Source: Spirochaetota bacterium (GTDB lineage: Bacteria; Spirochaetota; Spirochaetia; Treponematales; UBA12059). Taken from it: 64,000 bases of DNA. A program made the position numbers and the translations under genes. Under the pieces are notes generated by a model. That model saw nothing but the letters and a program-made list of their open reading frames with translations, made no database searches and was not told the origin of the DNA. Positions 51,602 through 63,898 of the stretch are shown here, one piece after another (the first letter of the stretch is position 1; every line of letters starts with the position of its first letter). The stretch spans positions 1 through 64,000 of the forward strand of contig JAKPPT010000115.1 of assembly GCA_029547205.1 (NCBI GenBank). The letters run 5' to 3'.

Positions 51602-54397
51602 TTAGTTATCTTCATCTGAAACTGATATCGAAGCACTTGCATGCTCAATTCCAATAACATTAGGATTACGCATTACATCACGCGGCTTTGATCCCTGCGC
51701 GGGACCGACAATACCTTTTTCTTCCATAAGCTCAACGAGACGTGCAGCACGATTATAGCCTATCTTTAATTTTCTCTGAAGAAATGATGCGCTCGCTTTA
51801 CCCTGTGAAAGCACTATCTGAAGTGCTTTTTCAAACAGCGGGTCATCATCTTCATCATCAAATAGCGTTGCAGCACCTTCTTCCTCTTCATCTTCAATAA
51901 ATATTTCTTCATCGATATATTCTGGTTCACCAAGTGTTTTTACATACGACACCACATCCTCTACTTCTGCGTCAGAAACAAAAGCCCCCTGCATTCGAAT
52001 GGGGAAAGCGTCCCATGCGCTCGAAAACAGCATATCGCCTTTACCGAGCAGCTTTTCTGCGCCTATAGAATCAATAATGATGCGCGAATCAAATTTACTT
52101 GCTACCATAAACGCAATACGGCTTGGGATATTAGCTTTAATTAACCCTGTTATAACATCGATACTAGGGCGCTGCGTAGCAAGCACGAGATGAATGCCAA
52201 CTGCGCGCGACATTGCAGCAAGTCGCGCAAGCGTTGATTCCAATTCTTTTCCTGTCGTAGCCATGAGGTCTGCAAATTCATCAATAATGACCACAATATA
52301 TGGCATTTTTTGCGCAGCAATATTTTTTTCGACTATTTTTTTATTATACGATTTAATATCTCGAACACCCATAGAATCAAGCAGGCTGTATCGTTTTTCC
52401 ATTTCACAGATTGCATACTGTAAAGCCTGAAATGCCTTTTTAGGCTCAGTGATTACTGGAGTTAGAAGATGAGGAACATTATTATACAGTTTTAACTCAA
52501 CTATTTTTGGATCAATTAGAATTAACTTTACATCTTCAAAGCTTTTTCGGCACAATATAGAAAGAATAAGCGCATTAACACAAACCGATTTTCCAGAACC
52601 AGTCGCACCTGCAATAAGGAGGTGCGGAGTTTGAGTAAGGTCTATTACCTGAACATCACCGCTTATATCCTTTCCAAGAGCTACGGGAAGTTCATACTTT
52701 GCTGAAGTAAACGCGGGGCTTTCAACTATTTCCTTAAATGACACAATTGAGCGTTTTTCATTGGGAACTTCTATGCCAACAGCATGTTTGCCAGGTATTG
52801 GCGCAACAATACGAACGCTCGAAGCTGCAAGCCGCAAAGCAATGTTATCAGAAAGGTTTGCTATTTTAGAAAGACGCACACCAGGAGCAGGCAGTATTTC
52901 AAACATGGTAATAACGGGACCTTTACGTATACCCGTTACCTCTGCATCGATATTAAATTCTTTTAACGTTTCTCTGAGAATTTCTGCAGAACGTTTTGTT
53001 TTTTCATCGATAACCCAATACTGACCGTCGGGATAGCTTTTTAAGAGATTTGCTATTGGAAGCTCGTATGGTTTTAATTTTTTCCGTGCTTCAGGACGTT
53101 TCTGGATAACAGAATCGCTTAAGCCTTTTGGTGTACTGGCGGTATGCTGCTTCTCAGCATCATGCACGGTTACACTATCGTTTTTTTTTTCGTCTATGTC
53201 GTTCGTCCAGTAATCGAGTGAAAGTGCTGGGTCTTCCGAAATTTTTTTATTGCTTTCAGCTCTATCCTTTCTGTTAAACATGAGCGGGATAGGTGCCTCG
53301 TCCTCAACGAGAATATCAGAAAGAGGTTCTGGAGGACTGATAAAATCTAAAACACTCGCACTATTCACATCCTGTTCATCATTTACTGGTTGAGTTGTCG
53401 AATCATATGCTTCTACCGGTATCTCGATATGTGGTTCTTCTGTTGTTAGAATTTCACATACTGGTTCTGGCGGTGCCAGCATGTCCATTGCCTGTGTTGA
53501 CTGCTTACCAGCATTGGACGCTTCAAGATCAATATCGATTATTCCAGCGTCTGCGTTTTCTGGCTTACTATTTTGAGCTACATCCTGAACATCCTGAAAC
53601 TGTTCTTTGTTTGCTGGAGCAATTTCATCTGAAGAATTTGAAACATCGCTCGCTTCTCCTGAAAACTCATCGGTAATATCTTCCAGTTCAAGCGATTGTG
53701 TTACAACCGACTTCAGGCTGATTGGTGGTGGCAGAGCAGAGAGTGACTCGGCGCCATTATGTGCTATAAAAACATCTTCTGGAACTGACGGTACCTCGAT
53801 AGGTTTTTCAGTATCTTTTGTATCGAGCGATGCTGTATCCTCAATCGATGCATTTTCTCCATCACAAGACTGAACCCAATTGGACAATTCAGAACTTCCA
53901 TCGGTTTGTTTAATAACAGGAACTGTTGCACGGTCTAATACGAGCAGCTTATCACGAGCAAGAAATACGAGCGCTGTAGTAACAGCTGTTAGGCCCAATC
54001 CTAACAGCAGAACGCCAGAAACTCCCAACGTTTTTAATAGAGGAAAACGATCAAACCAGTACTCAGAATTGTTCCAGAAATTAAGTATAAACACAAGACA
54101 GGAAAATGGGAGCAGAGAACCAATGTATAAGAACAAAGCAGGAACAATGTGCTCATAGTTCACAAAAACCAGTAAACCTGCGATCATGAGATAGACAGGA
54201 ACAGCATATGCAAGCCAGGAAAAAGCATCGAGCAGCACTTCTGCAAAAGCTGAAGAAAATCCTTCAACACCGGAATGAGTCATCACTAAAAAAAACGCCA
54301 GCATCATTCCAGCAGCAAAAAATACTATACATGTGATGATTTCAAAGCTTGATAATTTTTTCCCCTGCATAGGTACCCGATGTTCTCCATTCTCCAA
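51602..54397 (-). CDS. ftsK: FtsK/SpoIIIE DNA translocase
   Basis: A 931-aa division-site DNA pump. Four membrane helices lie in the first ~165 residues, then a long acidic linker (about 170-430, rich in Glu/Asp/Ser/Pro), then the motor: Walker A LIAGATGSGKSVCVN (about 590-605), YIVVIIDEFADLM (Walker B, about 695-707), ATQRPSIDVITGLIKANIPSRIAF. The gamma winged helix FEKALQIVLSQGKASASFLQRKLKIGYNRAARLVE ends the protein. GGAG is only 1 base from the ATG chosen; the next ATG (54370) is an alternative start. It lies between uppP and purK on one strand. Confidence 0.95.
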   Translation of the reverse strand: MENGEHRVPMQGKKLSSFEIITCIVFFAAGMMLAFFLVMTHSGVEGFSSAFAEVLLDAFSWLAYAVPVYLMIAGLLVFVNYEHIVPALFLYIGSLLPFSCLVFILNFWNNSEYWFDRFPLLKTLGVSGVLLLGLGLTAVTTALVFLARDKLLVLDRATVPVIKQTDGSSELSNWVQSCDGENASIEDTASLDTKDTEKPIEVPSVPEDVFIAHNGAESLSALPPPISLKSVVTQSLELEDITDEFSGEASDVSNSSDEIAPANKEQFQDVQDVAQNSKPENADAGIIDIDLEASNAGKQSTQAMDMLAPPEPVCEILTTEEPHIEIPVEAYDSTTQPVNDEQDVNSASVLDFISPPEPLSDILVEDEAPIPLMFNRKDRAESNKKISEDPALSLDYWTNDIDEKKNDSVTVHDAEKQHTASTPKGLSDSVIQKRPEARKKLKPYELPIANLLKSYPDGQYWVIDEKTKRSAEILRETLKEFNIDAEVTGIRKGPVITMFEILPAPGVRLSKIANLSDNIALRLAASSVRIVAPIPGKHAVGIEVPNEKRSIVSFKEIVESPAFTSAKYELPVALGKDISGDVQVIDLTQTPHLLIAGATGSGKSVCVNALILSILCRKSFEDVKLILIDPKIVELKLYNNVPHLLTPVITEPKKAFQALQYAICEMEKRYSLLDSMGVRDIKSYNKKIVEKNIAAQKMPYIVVIIDEFADLMATTGKELESTLARLAAMSRAVGIHLVLATQRPSIDVITGLIKANIPSRIAFMVASKFDSRIIIDSIGAEKLLGKGDMLFSSAWDAFPIRMQGAFVSDAEVEDVVSYVKTLGEPEYIDEEIFIEDEEEEGAATLFDDEDDDPLFEKALQIVLSQGKASASFLQRKLKIGYNRAARLVELMEEKGIVGPAQGSKPRDVMRNPNVIGIEHASASISVSDEDN

Positions 54398-54437
54398 TGC
54401 TCAAACTCTCTTTTTTTATCGACAGGATACGGTTATT

Positions 54438-55229
54438 CTAAAGCAAAATAAGACCCACGATGCCCAGTGGAATGAGATAAACCGCAAACCAGTACAATTT
54501 TCCCTTTTTAACAATTGGCATGAGGATTTTGAGTGCCAAAATTCCAACTAAAAACGAAGCTGCAAAACCAATCATGAGCGCTGGTAGACTTACCACAGCG
54601 GTCATCGAACCGAGATCTTTAAGCTCCAGTACAAATGCACCGAGAATTGCGGGAATGGCCAATAAGAATGCAAATTCACCAGCATACTCACGCTCCAAAC
54701 CGCTAGCAAGCCCGCCAGCAATCGTAATGCCAGAACGGCTAATACCCGGCAGTGTCCCCAAACCTTGTGCTATTCCAATAATTACTCCATGGTGAATCTT
54801 CATTGTCTTATACGTTTTTTCTCCCTTAAAAAACGACACACCAATGAGCAGTAAACCTGTAATAATCCAGAGTACTGCTACCATGCGCGGTGTTAACGCT
54901 ACATTCATTTTTGCTACTGTAAAACCAATAATAGCAGTAATAAATGTAGCAATGAGAGCCGGAATGACAATCGGGAGATAGTCTTTGTCTTGATCGGTTG
55001 TTTTCCTTATAATCCAGCGAATAATTGCGCCTACAATGTTTACAATTGGTTTCCAAAACATAAGCACAACTGCTGAGAGCGTTCCGAGATGGAGGATAAT
55101 ATCAAAAAGCTGGGGAGCTTCTATCCCCAAAAAATGTTTTACAATGACAAGATGACCACTCGATGAAACGGGGAGAAACTCAGTCAAGCCCTGGAGTATT
55201 CCCAAAAGTAACGATTGAACTAAGCTCAT
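54438..55229 (-). CDS. uppP: undecaprenyl-diphosphatase (UppP/BacA)
   Basis: A membrane enzyme recycling undecaprenyl pyrophosphate in cell-wall synthesis and conferring bacitracin tolerance. 263 aa, normal. Start 55229 chosen because AGGAG precedes it. Motifs: LGILQGLTEFLPVSSSGHLVI (first catalytic motif with Glu and Ser), and PGISRSGITIAGGLASGL (second motif with the key Arg); about eight helices. First gene of a probable uppP-ftsK-purK operon (gaps 40 and 24 bases). Confidence 0.95.
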   Translation of the reverse strand: MSLVQSLLLGILQGLTEFLPVSSSGHLVIVKHFLGIEAPQLFDIILHLGTLSAVVLMFWKPIVNIVGAIIRWIIRKTTDQDKDYLPIVIPALIATFITAIIGFTVAKMNVALTPRMVAVLWIITGLLLIGVSFFKGEKTYKTMKIHHGVIIGIAQGLGTLPGISRSGITIAGGLASGLEREYAGEFAFLLAIPAILGAFVLELKDLGSMTAVVSLPALMIGFAASFLVGILALKILMPIVKKGKLYWFAVYLIPLGIVGLILL

Positions 55230-55436
55230 ACAAAACTCCTCTCTAATATAGGAGCACATGGTAGTAAATCAGAGTAACAATAGCAAGTAGTAAACATTAT
55301 GAATGGTGTTGTAGAAGCATCGCCAGCATTGATGTCTCTAAATCGCTTGCTGCTTGCTCCCTTGGGACAACCAGCTTCTTTCGACGCCCCAATTACATGT
55401 ACGATTTACTTTTACACAGTTTCACCGTACAATTGA

Positions 55437-56825
<1,389 letters not shown>

Positions 56826-56985
56826 AAGATTACCTTCAAGTGCTTGAATTTTGGCATGAATAGTAGTATTTTGTGCAGAGAGAATTTCCCGGCTATTGTA
56901 ATTGGATTCTTGTATTCCTGGCTGTACCTACTCCAATACACAGTAATGAGGATTCCTCTTTATATTATTTCAAGGAAGGTCGTAC

Positions 56986-57510
56986 ATGATGACTGTTCAA
57001 AAAGACCGTGTTGTATCCATTGAGTATGAGCTCAAGGATCCTTCCGGCACAATTATCGATAGTTCCAAAGGAGCTCCCGATCTCGTTTATATCCATGGTA
57101 ATGGGTATCTCATTCCTGGTCTCGAAAAGGAACTAGAGGGTAAAAAAGTAAACGATGTAATCAATTGCGTTGTTCAGCCCGCAGAAGCATATGGCGAACG
57201 CGATGAAGAACTCGTTTTTTCTGTTCCCCGCTCACAATTTGGTGATGCTGAAAAAATTGAACCAGGCATGCAATTTCAAGCAGAACAGGAAGATGGCATT
57301 CACATTGTGACCGTTGTCAGCGCTGACAGCGAAAATGTTACTATTGATGCAAATCATCCGCTTGCCGGTATACCGCTCCATTTCAGTGTAAAAATTAATG
57401 ATATTCGCGAAGCTACTCCCGAAGAACTTGAACATGGTCATGTTCATGGCTCAGGCTGTGGCGATGAATGCGGAGATGACTGCGGCTGTGGCTGTGGATG
57501 CGGAGACTAA
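56986..57510 (+). CDS. slyD: SlyD-type FKBP peptidyl-prolyl isomerase
   Basis: A 174-aa folding helper. The FKBP part (1-~150) has the insert-in-flap layout: KDRVVSIEYELKDPSGTIIDSS, GNGYLIPGLEKELEGKKVND, VVQPAEAYGERDEELVFSVPRSQF, IDANHPLAGIPLHFSVKINDIREAT. The end (155-174) is a Cys/Asp/Gly/His-rich metal-binding tail (HGHVHGSGCGDECGDDCG...), used by SlyD to hold Ni or Zn for hydrogenase or other metal enzymes. The tail codons are reused by the following gene, which starts inside them in another frame. Confidence 0.93.
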   Translation: MMTVQKDRVVSIEYELKDPSGTIIDSSKGAPDLVYIHGNGYLIPGLEKELEGKKVNDVINCVVQPAEAYGERDEELVFSVPRSQFGDAEKIEPGMQFQAEQEDGIHIVTVVSADSENVTIDANHPLAGIPLHFSVKINDIREATPEELEHGHVHGSGCGDECGDDCGCGCGCGD

Positions 57511-57910
57511 TAGGCAACATGCTTTCCCTATTCGGGAGTTTCCTACCCAAATACGCTGGGCTGATTTTGCAATTCTTGTCCTGGTAGTCGGAGCTGCACT
57601 GTTTAGTATCATTCCGATTACAGGACAGGGAAAATCAGCCCTTGTTTCTATTAAAACACCTGATGGAATCTTTTTGTACCCACTGTATGAAAACAAGGTT
57701 ATTACTGTACATGGCACAATTGGAGATACAGTAGTTATTATAGAAAACGACACTGTTCGCGTAACTGATTCCCCATGCAGAGACAAGCTCTGTATACTTG
57801 CTGGAACCTTATCAAAACCAGGACAGTGGACTGCGTGTCTGCCTAATGGTATTTATGTACAAATTATCAATGATGCACAAGAACAGGAAATCGATGCAGT
57901 TGTCAAATAA
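57476..57910 (+). CDS. NusG domain II-containing membrane-anchored protein
   Basis: A 144-aa protein with one membrane helix (about 31-49, FAILVLVVGAALFSIIPIT) and an outer NusG-II-type beta domain (ALVSIKTPDGIFLYPLYENK, GTIGDTVVIIENDTVRVTDSPCRDKLCILAG, WTACLPNGIYVQII). The conserved SPCRDKLC pair of Cys and the CLPN block are diagnostic. The start is uncertain: ATG 57476, ATG 57464 or GTG 57494 all lie inside slyD; I chose 57476. It overlaps the next gene by 17 bases. These proteins are usually found next to Gx-transporter genes and linked to electron transport or quinone biology; function unproven. Confidence 0.8.
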   Translation: MTAAVAVDAETNRQHAFPIREFPTQIRWADFAILVLVVGAALFSIIPITGQGKSALVSIKTPDGIFLYPLYENKVITVHGTIGDTVVIIENDTVRVTDSPCRDKLCILAGTLSKPGQWTACLPNGIYVQIINDAQEQEIDAVVK

Positions 57911-59009
57911 CCGCGAACTATCGTATACAGTACTGTTTCTTGCTGCTTTATCTCTCGTTCTTGCTACTATTGATGCATCTATCCCCAAGCCAATACCATT
58001 TTTACGAATTGGACTTGCAAATCTGCCTATCCTCATAGCTCTCATGATGCTTCCAGCGGAGGATTATTTTACACTGGTACTCATTAAATCACTCGGAATG
58101 AGCATTATTGCAGGGACACTCTTTAGCTATGTAGCGCTATTTTCTCTTGCTGGTTCTTTTGCGAGCGCAATTATCATGTGGGTTCTCTATAAGATTTTTA
58201 CAAAACACATCGGTTTTTTAGGACTCGCACTTGCAGGAGCTCTTGCAAGCAACAGTACACAGCTCATTCTTGCCCGATATTTTGTGTTTGGTTCAAGTGT
58301 ACGTTTCATGATTCCACTGTTTCTGTTTGCTGGACTGGGTAGTGGCATCCTGCTTGGGATTTTTGCTCTGCAATTTGCAAAACAATCACAGTGGCTTAAG
58401 AGATTCTCGGAACAACATATTCAGCGTACACAATCTCCGCAAACAATCACGAATATCTCAACCATTCTTCAAGAACAACCAGGCAAACCCCTATCAGTCC
58501 TGCAAATACTGTCTCTTATCATTATGGCAGCAGTCATTCTAGGTAATACTTTGCCTCTTGCAATGGGTGGATTTATAGCTGCATGGACCATTGCACTCAT
58601 TAAAACAAAAAGAGAGCAAAAAAGAACGCCGTCACTAATTATGCCGGTACTTGTGATTACAGGTATTACACTGGCACATATTCTTGTACCACGAGGGCGA
58701 ATACTCATGAATATCATCGGCATACCTATTACAGAACAAGCATTAATTGCAGGCCTTAAAAGTGGCTTTTTCCTTGAGGCGCTCATTATTCTTTCTAAAA
58801 ACACTATTGATTCAAATTTGAAATTTCCAGGCCGCTTAGGTAACACACTTGCGCAAATAATCAATCTTTATAAACTCTTTTTTTCTATTAAACCATCCAT
58901 AAAAAGTAAAGCAATTATTGCAAGTATTGATGAATATCTTTTAACTATTGAAACACACTATGAGCCACATTCTTTGACACATTATACCGATAATTATATA
59001 ATACGATAA
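57894..59009 (+). CDS. Gx transporter / heptaprenyl diphosphate synthase component I-like membrane protein
   Basis: A 371-aa polytopic membrane protein. Start 57894 follows AGGAAA closely and gives [19 protein letters not shown]. The blocks [41 protein letters not shown] and [16 protein letters not shown] are typical of Gx-family (HepI-like, ECF-S-type fold) proteins. A second set of helices (about 195-280) is followed by a soluble end. The usual partner is the NusG-II gene upstream, coupled here by overlap. Substrate unknown; an isoprenoid- or vitamin-like compound has been suggested for the family. Confidence 0.82.
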   Translation: MQLSNNRELSYTVLFLAALSLVLATIDASIPKPIPFLRIGLANLPILIALMMLPAEDYFTLVLIKSLGMSIIAGTLFSYVALFSLAGSFASAIIMWVLYKIFTKHIGFLGLALAGALASNSTQLILARYFVFGSSVRFMIPLFLFAGLGSGILLGIFALQFAKQSQWLKRFSEQHIQRTQSPQTITNISTILQEQPGKPLSVLQILSLIIMAAVILGNTLPLAMGGFIAAWTIALIKTKREQKRTPSLIMPVLVITGITLAHILVPRGRILMNIIGIPITEQALIAGLKSGFFLEALIILSKNTIDSNLKFPGRLGNTLAQIINLYKLFFSIKPSIKSKAIIASIDEYLLTIETHYEPHSLTHYTDNYIIR

Positions 59010-59029
59010 CTAACAACAAGGAGTTATGC

Positions 59030-61156
59030 ATGCTATTTTCGCTCCGAAATAAATTACTCATACTAATGATTATTCCGCTCATTGCATTTCTTGTTGTATC
59101 TATTTTGTTTGTTATACAATCAGCTCAGGGCATTAAAACTGCAAAACAAGCAGAAGTTCGAATGAACGTTATCAATAATCTCAGTAATTTAATTACTGCA
59201 GTACAAAAAGAACGCGGAGCAAGCGTATCAAGTGCGTTAGGATTAGAAACTAGTGACATTCTGGAAGCATCACGCAGCAATACCGATAAAGTATGGGAAT
59301 CTGCAAGAGAGCTATTCTCTTCAAGTATTGATGATACAAATTTTGCAACAATCGAAAGCCTCATAAGCGGTCTTGCTGCATTACGGTCAAATGTTGATAA
59401 CAGTACCTATGACAATTTAACCATACTGAGAGATTATTCAAGCACTATCGATACACTTCTCGAAATTTTCGACCTAGTTGCAACAGCAAGTGATGCGAAA
59501 ATCCAGCAAATATTTTCTTACATCTCCAATTTTGAATATGCAAAAAACAATCTCAGCCTGGCATCAATCCTTATAACTACTTATGCGGCTACTAATGAAC
59601 CAATATACGAGTCGGATGTTATCAATCTATCTAAGACATTTTCAGCAATAGAAATATTTCTTAACTACAGTAAAACTCAACACAATTCAGAAACTAAAAG
59701 TAAAATTACATCTCTTACATCGAGTGCTGAATGGACAGTACTTAAAAACTCATTTATTGTAATTGTTGGCAATGCATCTACAGGCAATTACGACAGAGAT
59801 GCTGGCTTTATCTATCAAAAAACGCAACAGCTTATAGATATCGTTCAAGCGCTTATTAACAGCAACCTCAATTTTAGTATTCAAGAAGTTCAGCTCGTAC
59901 AAAACAATCAAACACGATTTTTACTTGGAGAACTTTCAATCATCACTGCGATTTTTATTGTAATATTGATTCTTTCCATTTTGATAGTTAGCAATGTATC
60001 TAAACGTATCAGACTGGTATCTAACCGTATGAAACTTGTTGCAACAGGGGAAGCAGATCTTACGCAGCGCATAGTTCCTGGTGTTCCTGATGAACTGGGA
60101 AAACTGGCTTCACACTTTAATGATTTTATTGCTATGCTTCAAAATCTTATTACCAGTATTAAACAGCAAATTTCCGATTTTAAGAATCTCATAAGCCAGC
60201 TATCCTGCAACACAGAAGAGACTGCCAGTGCCATACGTGAAATTGCTGCAAACATTGATCACCTCAGACAGGAAACAAGCGCTCAAAGTGCATCTGTTAA
60301 TGATTCTTCAGCTACTATGGAACAGATGACTGCCAGTATTAACAATTTACATGAACTCATAGAAAAACAGGCAGAAAGCGTTTCCTCATCATCTAGCTCT
60401 ATTGAAGAGATGGTTGCAAACATTCAATCCGTAACTGGTAATATCGAACGGATAGGAACGTATTATGAAAAATTGATCCAGCGATCCGATGCTGGCAAAA
60501 ACGCTATTGATATTGTTGTTAAGCAAATTCATGATATTGATATGCAGTCTGGAGCACTTCAAGAAGCTAACAATTTAATTGCTGGTATTGCAGCAGAAAC
60601 CAATCTCTTAGCAATGAATGCAGCAATAGAAGCTGCTCATGCTGGAGATGCTGGAAGGGGATTTTCTGTTGTTGCTGATGAAATACGAAAACTTGCGGAA
60701 AATGCTTCAAGACAATCCAAGACTATTGCTCAAAACATCAAATCAATTCGAAATGTCATTGGCGCTGTAGTAAACAGCTCAAACACAAGCGCTCATACGT
60801 TTGAAGATATTGTTGATCAAATTAAGCAGCTTTCAAACCTTGAAGAAGAGATAAAATATGCTATGAAAGAACAGAGTGCGGGTTCTAAGATGATCCTTAC
60901 ATCACTGGCTGATATAAACAGCATTACCAGTCAGGTACGAAAAGCAGCATCAGAAATGCAGTTGGGAACAACTGCACTCATCAATGAAATTGAACAAATC
61001 AAACAACTTGCAGCTGAAATCGAAAACGGTATGAATGAAATGCTCATTGGAACGCAAGAAATCCAAGGTGCAGCTCAGGATAACAGCAATCTTGCTGTTG
61101 CTGCTGACACCGGTATTAAAAAACTTGCAGAAATGACGGATAAATTTATAACCTAA
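59030..61156 (+). CDS. methyl-accepting chemotaxis protein with NIT sensor domain
   Basis: A 708-aa chemoreceptor. Membrane helix at 8-30, then a periplasmic NIT-type helical sensor (about 40-295; [17 protein letters not shown] is the family's start motif), second helix about 302-325, HAMP about 326-380, then the long signalling coiled coil with hairpin tip [35 protein letters not shown] (about 520-555). NIT domains often sense nitrate or nitrite, but the ligand is unproven here. No CheB/CheR tether motif is seen at the end. AAGGAG ribosome site. Confidence 0.94.
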   Translation: MLFSLRNKLLILMIIPLIAFLVVSILFVIQSAQGIKTAKQAEVRMNVINNLSNLITAVQKERGASVSSALGLETSDILEASRSNTDKVWESARELFSSSIDDTNFATIESLISGLAALRSNVDNSTYDNLTILRDYSSTIDTLLEIFDLVATASDAKIQQIFSYISNFEYAKNNLSLASILITTYAATNEPIYESDVINLSKTFSAIEIFLNYSKTQHNSETKSKITSLTSSAEWTVLKNSFIVIVGNASTGNYDRDAGFIYQKTQQLIDIVQALINSNLNFSIQEVQLVQNNQTRFLLGELSIITAIFIVILILSILIVSNVSKRIRLVSNRMKLVATGEADLTQRIVPGVPDELGKLASHFNDFIAMLQNLITSIKQQISDFKNLISQLSCNTEETASAIREIAANIDHLRQETSAQSASVNDSSATMEQMTASINNLHELIEKQAESVSSSSSSIEEMVANIQSVTGNIERIGTYYEKLIQRSDAGKNAIDIVVKQIHDIDMQSGALQEANNLIAGIAAETNLLAMNAAIEAAHAGDAGRGFSVVADEIRKLAENASRQSKTIAQNIKSIRNVIGAVVNSSNTSAHTFEDIVDQIKQLSNLEEEIKYAMKEQSAGSKMILTSLADINSITSQVRKAASEMQLGTTALINEIEQIKQLAAEIENGMNEMLIGTQEIQGAAQDNSNLAVAADTGIKKLAEMTDKFIT

Positions 61157-61228
61157 ACGGATAATGCATGAATATACATACCTGGCTATGTGTAACTGAT
61201 CTGTAATTTTTTAGGCTGTATTGATAAC

Positions 61229-61267
61229 AATAACAAAAGGAGCGCTTCACGCGCTCCTTTTGTTATT
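61229..61267. terminator. bidirectional terminator between the chemoreceptor gene and leuS
   Basis: A 17-bp perfect stem (AATAACAAAAGGAGCGC / GCGCTCCTTTTGTTATT, 5-base loop) with A-run on one side and T-run on the other. The leuS stop codon (61263-61265) lies inside its arm. Confidence 0.9.
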
Positions 61268-63689
61268 GTATTACAAAATTAACAAGCTTATCGGGCACCA
61301 CAATTGTTTTTACTACAGTTTTACCAGCAAGATACCCTTGAATTTTGGGAAGTGATCGTGCTCTTTCTTCCAGCATCGATTTATCAGTTCCTTTTTCTGC
61401 AGTAAAATCATCACGCACTTTACCGTTAATCTGCACCACTACGGTAACCTCATCGATCTCACAGAGAGCAGGATCGTAGGTTGGCCATGATTCATATGCG
61501 AGTGTTGTGGTATGTCCTGCCAGTTCCCAAATTTCTTCTGCCAGATGCGGAGCATAAGGCGCAACAAGCAGCACGAATGGTTCCCAGAGTTTTCGCGGTA
61601 TAACATCAAGCTTGTTAAGTTCCGACGAATAAGTCATCATTGCTGCAATAGCTGTATTAAAATTGAGCGTCGCAGTATCTTCAGTTACTTTTTTTATTGT
61701 TTTATGTAGCTCGCGAATGAGATTTGTATCACCGGAATCTTCGGAAAGCGGTTTTTGCGCGATAGCATAGAGCCTGTCGAGAAAACGAGTTATACCATTG
61801 AGTCCAGCGGTATTCCATGGTTTGCTTACTTCGAGCGGCCCCATAAACATTTCATAGACGCGCAATGTATCGGCACCATAGTCCCTGATAATATCATCAG
61901 GATTGATAACATTACCGCGGCTTTTAGACATTTTCTGTCCATCTTCGCCTAAAATCATTCCTTGATTCACAAGCTTTTGGAATGGTTCTCTGGTAGAAAC
62001 CAGTCCCAGATCATAGAGTACCTTATGCCAGAATCGCGCATACAGGAGGTGCAATACCGCATGTTCCGTACCTCCTACGTATAGTTTTACAGGAAGCCAA
62101 TAATTAAGTTTTTCCCTATCAGCAAATGCCAAAGCATTATGCGGATCGATGTACCTGAGATAGTACCAGCAGGAGCCAGCCCACTGCGGCATGGTATTAG
62201 TTTCTCGTTTTGCTTTACCTCCGCACTGCGGACAGGTTGTATGTACCCATGAATCAATTCGTACGAGCGGTGATTCTCCTGTACCACTCGGGGCATAACT
62301 TTCAACATCAGGAAGCACTACCGGCAATTCGGATTCTGGCACCGGCACTATGCCGCAGTGTTCACAGTGCACGACGGGAATTGGTTCGCCCCAGTAACGC
62401 TGTCTTGAAAAGAGCCAGTCACGCAGCTTATAGCTCACCGCATACTTACCTAAGCCATGAGCTTCGAGCCATGCTGTGATTTTCTTTTTAAACTCAGCTG
62501 TAGGAATTCCATTAAACTCGCCAGAATTAACTGCAATACCATCACCGGAAAAACAGCCATCTTTCTCGGTACAGTAATCGGGTTTATCTACAGGCTTAAC
62601 AACATCAATTATAGGAAGCCCGAATTTTTTAGCAAACTCATAATCGCGCTCATCATGTGCAGGGACTGCCATAATTGCACCGGTTCCATAGCTGATGAGT
62701 ACGTAATCGGAAATCCAGATAGGTATTTCTTTTCCATTAACAGGATTTATTGCATAGGCACCTGTCCACACCCCGGTCTTTGTTTTAGCAAGATCCGTGC
62801 GTTCAAGATCGCTCTTGTGAGATGCCTCATCAATATAGCGCTCGACAGCTGTGCGCTGCGAATCTGCAGTAATCTTTTGTACCAGAGCATGTTCCGGTGC
62901 AAGTACCATGTATGTAGCACCAAACAGGGTATCCGGTCGGGTTGTAAACACGGTTATCGTATCATTAGTTCCCTTAACCTTGAAATGCACATGCGCGCCT
63001 TCGGATTTACCAATCCAGTTTCTCTGCATTGCTTTAACTGGTTCTGGCCAATCAAGATCTTCGAGGTCTTCAAGGAGCCGATCGGCATAGGCAGTTATTT
63101 TTAATACCCATTGGCGTATACGCTTTCGTACAACTTTAGTACCACACCGATCGCAGAGGCCTTCTTTTACCTCTTCATTTGCTAGTCCGGTTTTACATGA
63201 AGGACAAAAATTAATAGGTTCATCAGACTCATACGCAAGTCCTTTTTTGAAAAGCTGAAGAAAAATCCACTGCGTCCATTTGTAGTACTCAGGATCGCAG
63301 GTTGAAATTTCTCTATCCCAATCATACGAAAAACCAAAGCTCTTTATCTGTTCTCTAAAGCGTTTAATATTGGCCTGTGTGGTGATAGCGGGATGTGTTC
63401 CTGTTTGAATTGCATAGTTTTCAGCAGGAAGTCCAAATGCATCAAACCCCATAGGATGGAGCACATTGTACCCGCGCATTCTCAAAAAACGACAAAAAAT
63501 ATCGGTAGCGGTATAACCCTCGGGGTGTCCAACATGGAGTCCTGCTCCAGACGGATAGGGAAACATATCAAGCACGTAATATCGCCTGTCTTCGGGGAAT
63601 TGTGCATCTTCCGAACACTTAAACGTTTTATGCTCTTCCCAGTACTTCTGCCACTTTTTCTCTATTTCAGTATACGCATATCGAGCCAT
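61263..63689 (-). CDS. leuS: leucyl-tRNA synthetase
   Basis: Charges tRNA-Leu. 808 aa, a normal bacterial length. Start 63689 chosen because GAGGT precedes it and [23 protein letters not shown] is the usual start. HIGH motif is in [14 protein letters not shown] (about 45-58); zinc site CPSCKTG..CDRCG (about 160-185); CP1 editing domain about 220-410 with [13 protein letters not shown]; second zinc-type Cys pairs CEHCG and CPQCGG; KMSKS in [11 protein letters not shown] (about 583-593). Anticodon-binding and C-terminal domains are complete. No T-box precedes it, unlike thrS. Next upstream comes the CRISPR-like repeat cluster. Confidence 0.97.
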   Translation of the reverse strand: MARYAYTEIEKKWQKYWEEHKTFKCSEDAQFPEDRRYYVLDMFPYPSGAGLHVGHPEGYTATDIFCRFLRMRGYNVLHPMGFDAFGLPAENYAIQTGTHPAITTQANIKRFREQIKSFGFSYDWDREISTCDPEYYKWTQWIFLQLFKKGLAYESDEPINFCPSCKTGLANEEVKEGLCDRCGTKVVRKRIRQWVLKITAYADRLLEDLEDLDWPEPVKAMQRNWIGKSEGAHVHFKVKGTNDTITVFTTRPDTLFGATYMVLAPEHALVQKITADSQRTAVERYIDEASHKSDLERTDLAKTKTGVWTGAYAINPVNGKEIPIWISDYVLISYGTGAIMAVPAHDERDYEFAKKFGLPIIDVVKPVDKPDYCTEKDGCFSGDGIAVNSGEFNGIPTAEFKKKITAWLEAHGLGKYAVSYKLRDWLFSRQRYWGEPIPVVHCEHCGIVPVPESELPVVLPDVESYAPSGTGESPLVRIDSWVHTTCPQCGGKAKRETNTMPQWAGSCWYYLRYIDPHNALAFADREKLNYWLPVKLYVGGTEHAVLHLLYARFWHKVLYDLGLVSTREPFQKLVNQGMILGEDGQKMSKSRGNVINPDDIIRDYGADTLRVYEMFMGPLEVSKPWNTAGLNGITRFLDRLYAIAQKPLSEDSGDTNLIRELHKTIKKVTEDTATLNFNTAIAAMMTYSSELNKLDVIPRKLWEPFVLLVAPYAPHLAEEIWELAGHTTTLAYESWPTYDPALCEIDEVTVVVQINGKVRDDFTAEKGTDKSMLEERARSLPKIQGYLAGKTVVKTIVVPDKLVNFVIQ

Positions 63690-63734
63690 GATAAACCTCA
63701 CTTGTGCATAGGAGCATAACAAAAATAGAAATGG

Positions 63735-63893
63735 GTTTCAAGGCAAGCATGGTGAATTATAGATTTTACAAGGCGCGCTGGTGAGCGCTCAGGCTCTCCG
63801 TTTCAAGGCAATCATGGTGAATTAAAGCTTCATTTCCTCCGCTATTCAGGCGGCGTGCTCCTCCATTTCAAGGCAATCATGGTGAATTAAAGC
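63735..63893 (-). CRISPR. CRISPR-like cluster: three repeats, two 36-base spacers
   Basis: A 29-base repeat starting GTTTCAAGGCAATCATGGTG (+ strand) occurs at 63735, 63800 and 63865, exactly 65 bases apart. The middle and right copies differ at one base; the left copy differs at three, as terminal repeats often do. The reverse complement ends CTTGAAAC, the usual CRISPR 3' end, so transcription would be on the minus strand. The two spacers (63764-63799, 63829-63864) differ from each other and are richer in G/C than the flanks. No leader or cas gene is seen; a 65-bp tandem repeat of another kind is the alternative. Confidence 0.6.
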
Positions 63894-63898
63894 TTATT

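Noticed and set aside
62457-63104. A 215-codon open frame antisense to leuS
   Set aside because: It lies fully within leuS, has many Cys/Ile/Tyr and no known domain, and leuS is certain.
63690-63734. T-box or other leader upstream of leuS
   Set aside because: Only 45 bases separate the start codon from the CRISPR-like repeat; no T-box sequence is present on the minus strand.
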